Of a stretch of DNA of 64,000 nucleotides, positions 7,993 to 16,695 are shown one piece after another (position 1 is the stretch's first letter; the number at the start of each line of letters is the position of its first letter). The position numbers were made by a program, and so were the translations under genes. The notes under the pieces are model-generated. The model saw only the letters and a list, made by a program, of their open reading frames with translations. It made no database searches and had not been told where the DNA came from. This DNA comes from Thermoflexus sp. (GTDB lineage: Bacteria; Chloroflexota; Anaerolineae; Aggregatilineales; Aggregatilineaceae), in the NCBI GenBank assembly GCA_020724465.1, contig DYGX01000006.1, positions 131,603-195,602 of the forward strand. The letters are read 5' to 3'.

Positions 7993-9186
7993 ATGCGCAA
8001 TCGATTTTCTCTTATTGTGATGGTGGTTGTGGCACTGGCTGCGCTGCTATCGGCTGCTCCATCCCAGGCGGTGGGTGTTCCGACCGGTCTGGATAACGCT
8101 TCTCAGCAAGGCGGGGACTCCCCGCGGATGTACGAGTACGAGCTGCTCGGTCTGACGGTCGAGCTGCCGCCCGGGTGGGACGCGGTGTCTGGAGGCCAGG
8201 AATTCGATCTGGCGTTCGTTTCGCCTGAGGCGCTGGCCGGTGGACCGGGCGCGTTCATTACCCTGCAGAACATCCCGGGGCTGGGGCCAGACGCCACGCT
8301 CGAAAGCGCCCTGGAGCCGCTGGCGGAGCAGGTCAACAGCCGCGTCGAACCGCTGACCGCCGGTGCGAACGAAGGCTTTCACGTCCAGTTCGCCGATGGG
8401 AGCGGCAACACGCAGTATCTGATCCTGTTCCCCTATGGCAACGCGGGCGAAGTCTTTTACATCCAGGCGCTGGCTCCCAACGGGCAGGATGGCACGATCC
8501 TGGGCATCCTGGACAGCCTGCAAATCGAGCCGCCACAGCCCGATTACGAGGCGATCAACGCCGCCTGGCAGGCCAGTGTGGCCGACACCGGCCGGATGAT
8601 CTACGGCGATCCCGACGCGCCGATCCAGATCGTCGAGTTCTACAGCTTCACCTGCCCGCACTGCGCCAACTACAGTTATCCCATGAACCGCCTGATCGCG
8701 CTCGATGTGGAGAGTGGCCGCGCCCAGATCGAGCTGGTCCCCATTGCCGGGGACGCGCTGGCCGACCGGGCAACGCGGGCGACCTTCTGCGCCGCCGAGC
8801 AGGGCGCGGGCTACAGCGCGTACAAAGCCCTCTTCTCCGGCTCGATCAACCTGGGCCGCGAGTACGCCTATAGCGAAGAGGGGATTGCCGAGATTCTGAG
8901 CGGCCTGGACGTCACAATCGATCGGGACGCGCTGGAAACCTGCATGGCGGACGACCGCTACACCGCAGCGATGGACGAGGCGCGCGTGCGCTTTACCGAT
9001 TACGGCCTGACCGGCACGCCGACCGTCCTGCTGGGGGCGAATGGCGACGACGTGCAGCCGCTGCTCTTGCCCGATGGCCGCGTGTGGAGCGGCAGCATCC
9101 CGGTCGAGATCCTGCGCACGATCTTTACGCTGATCACTGAGGAAGGCGTCGCGGTCGAAGATGTCGTCAGTCACCTGATGCAGTAG
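7993..9186 (+). CDS. secreted DsbA-like thiol oxidoreductase with extra N-terminal domain
   Basis: A 397-residue exported protein. The signal peptide (residues 1-25, ending near APSQA) is followed by a domain of about 150 residues that resembles PsbP/DUF1795-like folds (YELLGLTVELPPGWDAVSG). Then comes a thioredoxin_4/DsbA domain (about 195-395) with redox motif C221-P-H-C224 and a cis-proline loop TGTPT. It should form or isomerise disulfides outside the membrane. The N-terminal domain is an unusual partner and may present a substrate or bind the membrane surface. ATG 7993 was chosen over 7981 because GGAG lies 6 bases before it. A TATAAT is at 7890-7895. Confidence 0.87.
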   Translation: MRNRFSLIVMVVVALAALLSAAPSQAVGVPTGLDNASQQGGDSPRMYEYELLGLTVELPPGWDAVSGGQEFDLAFVSPEALAGGPGAFITLQNIPGLGPDATLESALEPLAEQVNSRVEPLTAGANEGFHVQFADGSGNTQYLILFPYGNAGEVFYIQALAPNGQDGTILGILDSLQIEPPQPDYEAINAAWQASVADTGRMIYGDPDAPIQIVEFYSFTCPHCANYSYPMNRLIALDVESGRAQIELVPIAGDALADRATRATFCAAEQGAGYSAYKALFSGSINLGREYAYSEEGIAEILSGLDVTIDRDALETCMADDRYTAAMDEARVRFTDYGLTGTPTVLLGANGDDVQPLLLPDGRVWSGSIPVEILRTIFTLITEEGVAVEDVVSHLMQ

Positions 9187-9232
9187 GCCGTGCCGCCTGT
9201 CGTGCCAGGCATCCGACATCACCAGAGCACTT

Positions 9233-9258
9233 CGCGAGGGGCCTGATAGCCCCTCGCG
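9233..9258. terminator. hairpin after the DsbA-like gene (no U-tract)
   Basis: CGCGAGGGGC and GCCCCTCGCG form a perfect 10-bp stem with a 6-base loop, 47 bases after the stop at 9186. No run of T follows, so it may be a Rho-dependent or RNA-stabilising element rather than an intrinsic terminator. Confidence 0.5.
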
Positions 9259-9298
9259 CCGTGTCTGGGCAGAACTCTCGCGTTCGCGCCCCGCATGC

Positions 9299-9304
9299 TA
9301 TACT
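9299..9304 (+). promoter_or_regulatory. -10 box (TATACT) of the TPR membrane protein gene
   Basis: TATACT lies 36 bases before the ATG at 9341. No convincing -35 box is present. Confidence 0.45.
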
Positions 9305-9340
9305 TAGCGCGATGCCGTGTGTCGCCCTGGTGAGGCTTCG

Positions 9341-10384
9341 ATGAGCTTGCAGAATCTCCACTTCGACCGCGTGTTCCGCGCGGTTCTGATTGTGACGGCG
9401 ATCGGCTCGCTGCTCAGCTTCGGCGCGTGCTACTGCTTTCTGATCAGCGAACTGCTCGACGAAGTTGATCCCAACGCGGATCTCAGCACCCAGCAGGAGC
9501 AGCTTCAACGGCGCGCGCCGGAAATTGTTGAAAACGTGCTGAGAAACCCACCCGCCGGGCTGAACATACTCTTCCTGACCCAGCTTGGGCTGATCGTGCT
9601 GCTCGCGTTCTGGCAGAGCTATTGGGCGGCGCGCGCGGCCCGCACGCCCGAGCAGGCGGGGGGATATGGTCTGGCGGTTGGAGTGGGCGTGCTGGTCACC
9701 TATGGGATGCTGCTGCTCATTTTTGGGCCGGTCGCGTTCGTGTACAAGCTGGCCTTCTACGCCGTCCTGCTGGCCGGCACGCTGACCGGCGGGCGGCTGG
9801 CGGGCCAGCGGATTGATCGCTTCGGCCCTGCCCCAGAAGCGCCGCTGACCTCGGCGTTCCCCGCCGCCCCGCTGCCGAGCGCGTCGGCGCGCGCCGAGAA
9901 CGCCCAGATTTACTACAACATGGGCGTCACCGCGGCGCAGGGCGGGCGGCGCGACGAAGCGCGCCAGCACTTCACCCGCGCGCTACAGCTCAATCCCCGC
10001 TTCCTGCTCGCCTGGCTGGAACTGGCGAACCTGGCCGAGACCCCCGAACAGGCATGGGACTATATTCAGCAAGCCCGCGCGCTGGAGCCGGACCATCCGG
10101 GCGTCGTCCAGGCGGTGAACATCATCTGGCCGCAGATCGCGGACAAAGCGGGCCGGGGTGCCGCCGAGCCACCCACCGCCCGGCCGCCGTTTCGCGGCGC
10201 GCCGCCCGACGATCCGGGCATCATCCGCTCGCAGCTTCCGCCCCAGGCACCGCCGCAACCGCTCCCGGCTGCCGATGTGATTCAGTTTCCGGTCGAGGCG
10301 CCGCCCGAACTGGCCGGGGATCAGCCCGAGAGCAGCGAGCCGCCGCCCTCGCCGGATGACAACGAGGACGAGCGCCCTACCTGA
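9341..10384 (+). CDS. multi-pass membrane protein with TPR domain
   Basis: A 347-residue protein. An N-terminal membrane segment (about 14-36) and a second group at about 70-90 and 110-150 (hydrophobic runs LTQLGLIVLLAF and VLVTYGMLLLIFGPVAF) are followed by a soluble part with two TPR repeats (about 188-260, QIYYNMGVTAAQGGRRDEAR). It ends in a Pro/Glu-rich tail. ATG 9341 fits GAGG five bases before it. The TPR region likely faces the cytoplasm. Function unknown; the layout resembles envelope scaffolding proteins. It is preceded by a hairpin and its own -10 box, so it is a separate transcript. Confidence 0.8.
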   Translation: MSLQNLHFDRVFRAVLIVTAIGSLLSFGACYCFLISELLDEVDPNADLSTQQEQLQRRAPEIVENVLRNPPAGLNILFLTQLGLIVLLAFWQSYWAARAARTPEQAGGYGLAVGVGVLVTYGMLLLIFGPVAFVYKLAFYAVLLAGTLTGGRLAGQRIDRFGPAPEAPLTSAFPAAPLPSASARAENAQIYYNMGVTAAQGGRRDEARQHFTRALQLNPRFLLAWLELANLAETPEQAWDYIQQARALEPDHPGVVQAVNIIWPQIADKAGRGAAEPPTARPPFRGAPPDDPGIIRSQLPPQAPPQPLPAADVIQFPVEAPPELAGDQPESSEPPPSPDDNEDERPT

Positions 10385-10482
10385 GCCGGTTCAACGGACG
10401 CGAGCGCAAAGACAGTTGTGGGTCAAGGCGGCGGGTGCGGATCTCGCCGCTCATTCATGCATTTTGAGGAGGCACAAGCTCA

Positions 10483-11457
10483 ATGGCGCTGTTTGACAAA
10501 CCCCTGGAAGAACTGCGCGACTACAGGCCGGAGCGCAGCGAGCCGGCCGATTTCGACACGTTCTGGGCGCGCACTCTGAACGACACGCGCCGCCACCCGC
10601 TCGACCCACGCTTCGAGCCGGTCGAAGGGCTGCTGGAGACGGTTGAGGTCTTCGACGTGACCTTTTCGGGCTACGGCGGGCAGCGCATCAAGGGCTGGCT
10701 GCTGCTACCACGCCAGCGCGACGGACGCCTGCCGTGTGTGGTCGAATTCATCGGCTACGGCGGCGGGCGCGGGCTGCCTTTGGAGTGGCTGGACTGGAGC
10801 GCGGCGGGCTTCGCGCATCTGGTGATGGATACGCGCGGGCAGGGCAGCACGTGGAGCAAGGGCGACACGCCGGATATCCCCGACGCGGGCGCCAACCCCT
10901 CGGTCCCCGGCTTCATGACCCAGGGGGTGCTCCACCCCGATACATACTACTACCGCCGCGTCTTTGCCGACGCCGTGCGCGCCGTCGAGACGGCCCGCGC
11001 TCACCCGGCCGTCGACCCGGAGCGCATCGTCGCGACGGGCGCCAGTCAGGGCGGCGGGATCGCGCTGGCGGTCGGCGGGCTGATCCCCGGCGAAGTTCGC
11101 GCCGTGATGCCCGACGTGCCGTTTCTGTGCCATTTCCGCCGCGCGACTGAGCTGGTCGATACCCGGCCGTACCAGGAGATCGCGACCTTCTGCCGCATCC
11201 ACCGCGATCGGGTCGAGGATGTGTTCCACACGCTGAGCTATTTCGACGGGATGAACTTCGCCGCGCGCGCGCAGGCCCCGGCGCTGTTCTCGACCGCGAT
11301 GATGGATGACATCTGCCCGCCTTCGACCGTCTTCGCCGCGTACAACCACTACGCCGGGCCGAAGGATATCCGCGTCTACCCGTACAACCAGCACGAGGGC
11401 GGCGGCGTCTTTCAGCTCATCGAGCAGATCCGCTTCCTGCGCGCTCATCTGGCGTGA
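10483..11457 (+). CDS. acetylxylan esterase / cephalosporin-C deacetylase family (AXE1)
   Basis: A 324-residue alpha/beta hydrolase of the AXE1/CAH family (carbohydrate esterase family 7 type), which removes acetyl groups from xylo-oligosaccharides. The nucleophile S188 is in GASQGGG, the acid is D275 in [10 protein letters not shown] and the base is H304 in NQHEGGG. The family signature RGQGST is also present. Length matches the family (about 320). There is no signal peptide, so it acts in the cytoplasm on imported acetylated sugars. SD GAGGAGG sits 10 bases before the ATG. It stands alone but fits the polysaccharide-degrading lifestyle shown by the locus at 45-64 kb. Confidence 0.92.
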   Translation: MALFDKPLEELRDYRPERSEPADFDTFWARTLNDTRRHPLDPRFEPVEGLLETVEVFDVTFSGYGGQRIKGWLLLPRQRDGRLPCVVEFIGYGGGRGLPLEWLDWSAAGFAHLVMDTRGQGSTWSKGDTPDIPDAGANPSVPGFMTQGVLHPDTYYYRRVFADAVRAVETARAHPAVDPERIVATGASQGGGIALAVGGLIPGEVRAVMPDVPFLCHFRRATELVDTRPYQEIATFCRIHRDRVEDVFHTLSYFDGMNFAARAQAPALFSTAMMDDICPPSTVFAAYNHYAGPKDIRVYPYNQHEGGGVFQLIEQIRFLRAHLA

Positions 11458-11483
11458 GCGGCGCGCACCGCCAGCAGCAAATA

Positions 11484-11524
11484 GCCCCACGCCATCCACC
11501 TGCTCCGGGCATGTGGCGTGGGGC
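11484..11524. terminator. long-stem hairpin between convergent genes
   Basis: GCCCCACGCCA (11484-11494) and TGGCGTGGGGC (11514-11524) form a perfect 11-bp stem with a 19-base loop between the convergent esterase and SlyD-type genes. On the minus strand TATTTGCTG follows, a weak U-tract; on the plus strand there is none. Confidence 0.5.
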
Positions 11525-11556
11525 CGCGACGGGCACGGGTCGAAGCGCGCTGCCCC

Positions 11557-11985
11557 TTAGCGGATTTCGACCAGCTCGATATCGAAGGTCAGGTCCTGGC
11601 CGGCGAGCGGGTGGTTGGCATCGAGCTTGACGGCCGTCTCGCTCACCTCGGACACGGTGACGATCAGCGACTCGCCGTTAGACTGCTGGACTTGAAGCGC
11701 CTGGCCGACCTGCGGGTCGATGTCGGGCGGGAACTGATCGCGCTGGACGGTCAGCACCATCTCGTCCCGGTACGGGCCGTAAGCCTCGTCGGACGGGATC
11801 CGCACCGTTTTTTCCTCGCCGGGGTTCATGCCGACCACCGCCTGCTCGAAGCCGGGGATCACCTGCCCGCCCCCAATCGTGAACTCAATCGGCTCGCGCC
11901 CTCTGGAGCTGTCGAAGACCGAGCCATCGTCCAGCCTCCCGGTATAGTGCACGCGCACCGTGTCGAACTGCTTTGCCTCAGACAT
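11557..11985 (-). CDS. slyD: FKBP-type peptidyl-prolyl isomerase, SlyD-like
   Basis: A 142-residue cytoplasmic FKBP of the SlyD/FkpA-short type, which speeds cis-trans isomerisation of prolyl bonds and acts as a chaperone. Typical blocks are VRVHYTGRLDDGSVFDSS, the GGGQVIPGFEQAVVGM core, an inserted IF domain (about 70-120: AYGPYRDEMVLTVQRDQFP) and NHPLAGQDLTFDIELV. It lacks the His-rich metal-binding tail of E. coli SlyD. An AAGGA SD precedes the ATG. It converges with the esterase gene. Confidence 0.93.
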   Translation of the reverse strand: MSEAKQFDTVRVHYTGRLDDGSVFDSSRGREPIEFTIGGGQVIPGFEQAVVGMNPGEEKTVRIPSDEAYGPYRDEMVLTVQRDQFPPDIDPQVGQALQVQQSNGESLIVTVSEVSETAVKLDANHPLAGQDLTFDIELVEIR

Positions 11986-12196
11986 CGGAGAATCCTTCCT
12001 TTTTAGGCTTGCTTTGCGCGGGAGCGCCGCCGGACGACGACCCGCTCTGTTACGAGTATCTCATATTCGAGGCCGCGCGTCCAAATCATGCCGGGCTTGC
12101 GGCGCTCTGGTTGCCACCCGGCGCCCGGATTCGCTAGACTATGCCTGTGCCGAGCGCGAAGGAACGACACCCTGGGTGTGTAGCGGAGAGAGCAGA

Positions 12197-12901
12197 ATGA
12201 AACATCGAACGCGTTGGTGGTGGTGGGTTGTTGGGACGGCGCTGGTGTTTGGATTGGCGGCGTGCGGCGGCGACGATGAGCGTGCCACCCCCACGCCCGC
12301 CCCTGCCGAGACCGCCACGCCGCAGCTCAATCTCAACGTCGGGCCGGGGCTGGCGCTGGGCGGCGCTGACAGCGGCGACAGCGGCGAGCCGCGGCTTGTG
12401 GGCCGTCTGCCCGGCTGCAGCGACGGTGACGACGAAGAGTGCCCCGCGCCTATCAACCTGCCGCTGGATGCCGAAGCCTCTGCCGGCGGAATCACCGTCC
12501 GCTACCTGTCGCGCTATTTCGACGCCGCCACCGCTGAGGAGAACTCCGCCGGCGTCCCGGTCCGAATCAGCCCCGGCGAGCGCTTCGCCTTCGACGAGCA
12601 AGCCGTCTTCGACGTGTATCTGGCCGACAGTATCGACGCCGCGCTGTCCGAGATCGAGCCGACCGACTCGGGTGCGTGGACCTCGGCGCAAGGGTGGCAT
12701 GGCACAATTGCCGTCCAGAAGGACGATACGCAGGAACCGCCGGTAAACACGTCGATCGGCGCGTTCGAGCTGCCGGATGGCCGCGTGATCGTGCTCAAAG
12801 CCGTCACGACTGGCAAATATGGCTGGGACCTGTGGTCGGTGATCTACGAGCAGATGCTCGACTCGCTGGCTGTGGAACCGCCCGCTCCGCCTGCCGGTTA
12901 G
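12197..12901 (+). CDS. lipoprotein of unknown function
   Basis: A 234-residue lipoprotein. The signal peptide is short (MKHRTRWWWWVVGTALVFG) and ends in a lipobox LAAC with the lipidated Cys at about 23, followed by a Thr/Pro-rich linker. The mature domain (about 85-225) is beta-rich and resembles no family I can name. It ends in ELPDGRVIVLKAVTTGKYGWDLW, which recalls stress-response-like lipoprotein folds (inference). GGAGAG lies 6 bases before the ATG; longer frame starts lack a signal. TAGACT at 12135-12140 may be its -10 box. Confidence 0.82.
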   Translation: MKHRTRWWWWVVGTALVFGLAACGGDDERATPTPAPAETATPQLNLNVGPGLALGGADSGDSGEPRLVGRLPGCSDGDDEECPAPINLPLDAEASAGGITVRYLSRYFDAATAEENSAGVPVRISPGERFAFDEQAVFDVYLADSIDAALSEIEPTDSGAWTSAQGWHGTIAVQKDDTQEPPVNTSIGAFELPDGRVIVLKAVTTGKYGWDLWSVIYEQMLDSLAVEPPAPPAG

Positions 12902-12933
12902 GCCGCCGCATCGAAGCCGCGGGCATTCCCGTA

Positions 12934-12939
12934 TATACT
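12934..12939 (+). promoter_or_regulatory. -10 box (TATACT) in the gap before the PAP2 gene
   Basis: TATACT lies in the 239-bp gap between the lipoprotein and PAP2 genes, about 200 bases before the start codon. The rest of the gap shows no gene. Confidence 0.35.
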
Positions 12940-13140
12940 GGTAGCCGGCCCGCCCAATGAGCCGGTTCCTGTGCGCCTGGCGCGGAAACATGCAGGACAC
13001 TCGCGACTCCGCCCGCGCCTGTGCGATCACCCGCCGCAACGACGCGGGGCGCGCCGTCCGGGAACCGCGCGCCGGGCCGGGGCAGCCCGGCAAATGTGCG
13101 GCAGATCGACCCGGGACGAAAACCGGTGATGGGGCAACCT

Positions 13141-13890
13141 ATGACCCTACGGCAGATTGCGAAACGACTCGTTCAAAACCGGCTGGCGCTGTTTCTGGCG
13201 CTGCTGGCGATCCAATCGCTGTTCTTTGTGACCAACGGGCTGAACAGCGTGCTGCGCGAGCCAACCGAGGGCTGGGAGCTGGAGATCGAGCCGTTCGATG
13301 ACCAGATCACGCCCAACGGCTACTGGTTGATTCCCTACTTTCTGGGCTTCGGGTTCGCGGCGCTGGTTCCCCTCTGGGCGGCCTATCATATGCCGATCCG
13401 GCTGTACCGCCAGTTCATCTTCGCCATGGCGAGTGCCGCGCTTGCCAGCTATGTGCTGTATATGCTCTTTCCCACCTATGTCACCAAGCCGGCGCCCGAA
13501 CAGGTGCCCGGTGACGACATCTTCGCCGAGTTCCTGCGCCACACCTATAAGCTGGACGCAGCCGCCAGCACCCACAACGCGGCACCGAGCCAGCACGTCT
13601 TCTACGCGTTGCTGAACATGGCCTTCATGATTCGCTTTCGCCCGCGCCCGCGCGTGTTCCTCATCTGGGTGCTGCTGGGCGCGTTGATCTCGGCCTCGAC
13701 TGTGCTCACCCAGCGCCACAACCTGCCGGACCTGATCACAGGCTACCTGATGGCTATCGCGGCCTATTATTTCGGGTTGTGGCTGGGCGAGCGCGTCACA
13801 GAGCGCCTGGGCGACGCCGCCGAAGCCTATCCCATGCCGCTGGGTCCGCTTGCCCGGCGAATGCGGCGCGTGCGCGCCCGCGCCACTTAG
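13141..13890 (+). CDS. PAP2-superfamily integral membrane phosphatase-like protein
   Basis: A 249-residue protein with about six membrane segments. Motifs of the PAP2/inositolphosphotransferase superfamily are degenerate: PSQH (in AAPSQHVFYAL) stands for PSGH, and TQRHNLPD supplies the His and Asp of the third motif. Members act on lipid phosphates or inositol phospholipids at the outer membrane face. GGGG lies 6 bases before ATG 13141; ATG 13129 is an alternative. The C-terminus is Arg-rich and likely cytoplasmic. A catalytic role is likely but the Gly-to-Gln change in motif 2 makes it uncertain. Confidence 0.82.
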   Translation: MTLRQIAKRLVQNRLALFLALLAIQSLFFVTNGLNSVLREPTEGWELEIEPFDDQITPNGYWLIPYFLGFGFAALVPLWAAYHMPIRLYRQFIFAMASAALASYVLYMLFPTYVTKPAPEQVPGDDIFAEFLRHTYKLDAAASTHNAAPSQHVFYALLNMAFMIRFRPRPRVFLIWVLLGALISASTVLTQRHNLPDLITGYLMAIAAYYFGLWLGERVTERLGDAAEAYPMPLGPLARRMRRVRARAT

Positions 13891-13938
13891 CGCGCGTGAC
13901 GCGTTCGACGGCGAGCATTTGCCCCGTCTTGTCACACA

Positions 13939-14028
13939 GGCCGCGGGAAGAAGGGGAGCGCGCGGCGACACCAACAGCCCCTCTCCCCGCGGCGCAGTCG
14001 CAGAGGGAGAGGGGTTGGGGGTGAGGGG
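13939..14028. repeat. dispersed repeat, copy 1
   Basis: About 90 bp, closely matching the inverted copy at 34545-34634. Shared blocks include GAAGGGGAGC, the core CGCAGTCGCAGAGGGAGA and the end GGGGTGAGGGG. Both copies are intergenic and internally able to form a hairpin (CCCCTCTCC with GGAGAGGGG). This copy fills most of the 279-bp gap between the PAP2 and aminotransferase genes. Confidence 0.75.
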
Positions 14029-14169
14029 AAGACCGCGCCGAATTTGTTTGGTCTGACCAAGCCCATTTCGTGCGCGATCCGCTACGATCAGGCATCGGGC
14101 GGCGCAGCGGCGTCTGACCGGCGCGGCGGCGCGCCCGCACTCAGCCACACGCGATCGGAGGAAACCACC

Positions 14170-15516
14170 ATGACCGCCTATGACACCCCTCGTTTCGCCG
14201 TCCCCGACGACAACCTGATCCCGGTGCACGCCTATCCGAGCACGCTGGCCGAGATCCCGCCCTCGCGCATGTTCTTGATCAAGCAGTCGCTCGCCCGCTA
14301 CCGGGCCAAGATGGGCGCGGACGCGGTCATCTATGACGCGTCCCAGGGCGACGGCGGGGCATCGCTGCCAGGCGTCCCGGCGAGCCTGCTCGACCGGGCG
14401 CACGAGCTGGTCAAGGCGCACGGCACCGGCTACGACTCACCGTACGGCAGCGATGCGTTTCGCCGGGCGGTTGTCGAGCAGTACTGGGCGCTGGATCCGG
14501 CGCTGGGCTGGGGGCCGCAGAACGTGCTGGCGGCGGTCGGCGGGCGCGACGCGCTGCTCAAAGCCTACGAGGCGATGATCCATCTGGGGACCGGGCGCGT
14601 GGGCGACGCGGTGCTGGTCTCGCGCGTGCCGTGGATCAGTTACAACTGGGGGCCATACGCGCTGGGCGCCAACGTCCTGCTGGCGCCGGGCGACGAGGCC
14701 GAGGCGTGGCAATACACCGAGGACAGCCTGACCGAATCGGTCCGCTTTTGCGAGCGGCAGGGCGGGCGGCGCCTGGCGGGCGTGGTGATCACCTCGCCGG
14801 ACAACCCCACCGGCAACACGCTGTCGCTGGAGCGGCAGGTCGCGCTGGGCAAACACGCGCTGGCGCTGGGCGTCCCGTTCGTGCTCTACGACTGGATCTA
14901 CCACTACGTGACCGAAGGCGAGCCGATGGACGCCAACCGTTTTCTGGCGTCGTTCAGCCCTGAAGAACGCGAGCGCGTGATGATTCTCGACGGGCTGACC
15001 AAGTCGCTGGGCGGCTCGAATGTGCGCTGCGCGCATTTGCTCGCCAGCAAAACCGTGATCTCGTTCATCAACAGCCGGGCGTCGCACGGGGTGATCCCCG
15101 CCTTTCACGGGCAGGCGGTCGCCATCGCCGCCTTCGAGCGCGGTTTCCGTGCCGCTGCCGAGCCGATCATCGGGCCGACCAACGCCAGCCGCCGCATCGT
15201 GCGGCGCTTCCTCAGCGAGCGCGGCTATCGCTTCATCATGGGGGACGGCGGGTACTATGCCTTCGTGAATGTCGCCCCCTGGATGGATGCCGCCGGGATG
15301 GCGGACAGCTTCGAGATCGGGGAATATCTGGCCGGGGAGCACGGCGTCGCGGTTGTGCCGGGCGCGGCCTTCTCGGACGAAGGCAACGGCTGGATCCGCT
15401 TCTCGTACGCCACTCCGCCGGAGATCACCGAAGGGGCGCTGGCGCGTCTGCACGCCGGGCTGCAGGCGCTGGCCGCCGCGCCAGAGTCCGCTGCGCCAGC
15501 CCAAACCGGGGATTGA
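14170..15516 (+). CDS. PLP-dependent aminotransferase, class I/II
   Basis: A 448-residue fold-type I aminotransferase. The PLP-binding Lys is in LTKSLGGSN and the cofactor Asn in SPDNPTGN; YDWIYHY supplies the Asp and Tyr that hold the pyridoxal ring. Length and motifs fit the aspartate/aromatic aminotransferase superfamily. The window contains complete Phe and Tyr pathways but no other transaminase, so this could supply the last step; that is only an idea, as it is 20 kb away. GGAGG lies 8 bases before ATG 14170; upstream in-frame codons overlap non-coding repeat sequence. Confidence 0.9.
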   Translation: MTAYDTPRFAVPDDNLIPVHAYPSTLAEIPPSRMFLIKQSLARYRAKMGADAVIYDASQGDGGASLPGVPASLLDRAHELVKAHGTGYDSPYGSDAFRRAVVEQYWALDPALGWGPQNVLAAVGGRDALLKAYEAMIHLGTGRVGDAVLVSRVPWISYNWGPYALGANVLLAPGDEAEAWQYTEDSLTESVRFCERQGGRRLAGVVITSPDNPTGNTLSLERQVALGKHALALGVPFVLYDWIYHYVTEGEPMDANRFLASFSPEERERVMILDGLTKSLGGSNVRCAHLLASKTVISFINSRASHGVIPAFHGQAVAIAAFERGFRAAAEPIIGPTNASRRIVRRFLSERGYRFIMGDGGYYAFVNVAPWMDAAGMADSFEIGEYLAGEHGVAVVPGAAFSDEGNGWIRFSYATPPEITEGALARLHAGLQALAAAPESAAPAQTGD

Positions 15517-15535
15517 TAGCCGGCGCGGATCCGTC

Positions 15536-15541
15536 TACAAT
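15536..15541 (+). promoter_or_regulatory. -10 box (TACAAT) after the aminotransferase gene
   Basis: TACAAT lies just past the aminotransferase stop, in a 160-bp gap before the FecR/SH3 gene. A second -10 candidate, TATAGT (15659-15664), sits 7 bases before ATG 15671. Confidence 0.35.
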
Positions 15542-15676
15542 GCGCAGGGAGCGCGGCGAGCCGCCTGTCTCGAACAGGTGCTTGCGGTGCGGAACGTGGG
15601 CGGCAGCGTGGCCCCGTGTATTTCAGACTCCTGGTGCGCGGCTGCTGTGGCAGCCGCGTATAGTGAGGATATGCGC

Positions 15677-16672
15677 ATGATGCAGCGACATTCCCTTTGC
15701 CTGATTTTGGCGGCGATGATTCTGGCAACCCTCAGCGCCTTCTCCGGGCCAGCAGCGCAGGCCCAAGAGCCGGGGCGCGGCGCGATCAACATCATCAGCC
15801 CGGAAATCTTCCTGACCCCGGCAGACGGCAGCGAAACCCGCATCGGCATGCCGACCTCGATCTCCGTCGGCGAGCGCCTGCGCACCAACGAGACCGGCGT
15901 CGCGCTGATCACCTGGCTGCCCGATGGGACCGAGTTCGCAGTCGGGCCGAACACCCGGCTGACGCTTAAAGAATTCGACGGCGATCGCGAGAGCGGCTTT
16001 CACGTCCTCATCGCGCAGGACAGCGGCCAGCTTCGCCTTGGCATCGGCGAGATCGGCGCGGCAGGCAGCGCCAGCGTGTGGCAAGTGGCCCTGCCCGCGT
16101 TCACCGTGTACCTGCACCAGGGGCGCTTCGAGCTGCGCGTGGCCGACGACGAGACCAGCACGCTGATCGTCACCGAAGGGCGCGCCGAGGTCGGCGGCAC
16201 AGGCCCGGACGCGTTGCAGATCGGTCCCCACGAGTTCGTCAGCGTACCGGTCGGCGCTCCCCTGCCCGCCCAGGCCGAGCGGCTGAGTCCGGACGGCGTG
16301 GAAGTCAACCTGACGGATGTGTGCATCGGCCAGGCCAAAGCCAACGTCAACGTGCGCATCGCCCCCAGCGAAAACAGCCGCCGCCTGGGCGGGCTGGTGG
16401 AAGGTCAGCGCTTCTGGGTGCGCGCCATGACTGAAGGGCGGCTCTGGCTGCAGATCTACTACCGCACCGGCGAGGAAGACCTGGCCGCTCACCATTATGG
16501 CTGGATCTACGGGCCTATCGTTGAGCTGGACGAGCAGCACTGCGACAGCCTGCTGCGCGCCCCGCTCGATGCTCAGATCTTTGGCGGTCCGGGCGCCGGC
16601 CACGCTACCGACACGGACGATAGCACCGAGCCTGAGACCGAAGGCGAATCCCCCGAAGATAGCGGCAGCTAA
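15677..16672 (+). CDS. exported FecR-like plus SH3b-like domain protein
   Basis: An exported protein of about 331 residues with a signal peptide ending near AQAQ. Residues about 40-170 resemble a FecR-type beta domain (LPDGTEFAVGPNTRLTLKEF; then VYLHQGRFELRV and TLIVTEGRAEVGG). Residues about 205-290 resemble a bacterial SH3 domain (ANVNVRIAPSENSRRLGGLVEGQRFWV), a fold that often binds peptides of the cell envelope. The tail is acidic (TDTDDSTEPETEGESPED). ATG 15677 has GAGG 8 bases upstream. ATG 15671 is also possible, since it lies exactly at the expected start of transcription from TATAGT and would make a leaderless message. Function unknown. Confidence 0.8.
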   Translation: MMQRHSLCLILAAMILATLSAFSGPAAQAQEPGRGAINIISPEIFLTPADGSETRIGMPTSISVGERLRTNETGVALITWLPDGTEFAVGPNTRLTLKEFDGDRESGFHVLIAQDSGQLRLGIGEIGAAGSASVWQVALPAFTVYLHQGRFELRVADDETSTLIVTEGRAEVGGTGPDALQIGPHEFVSVPVGAPLPAQAERLSPDGVEVNLTDVCIGQAKANVNVRIAPSENSRRLGGLVEGQRFWVRAMTEGRLWLQIYYRTGEEDLAAHHYGWIYGPIVELDEQHCDSLLRAPLDAQIFGGPGAGHATDTDDSTEPETEGESPEDSGS

Positions 16673-16695
16673 CTGCCACGCAAGGACCAGGCACA

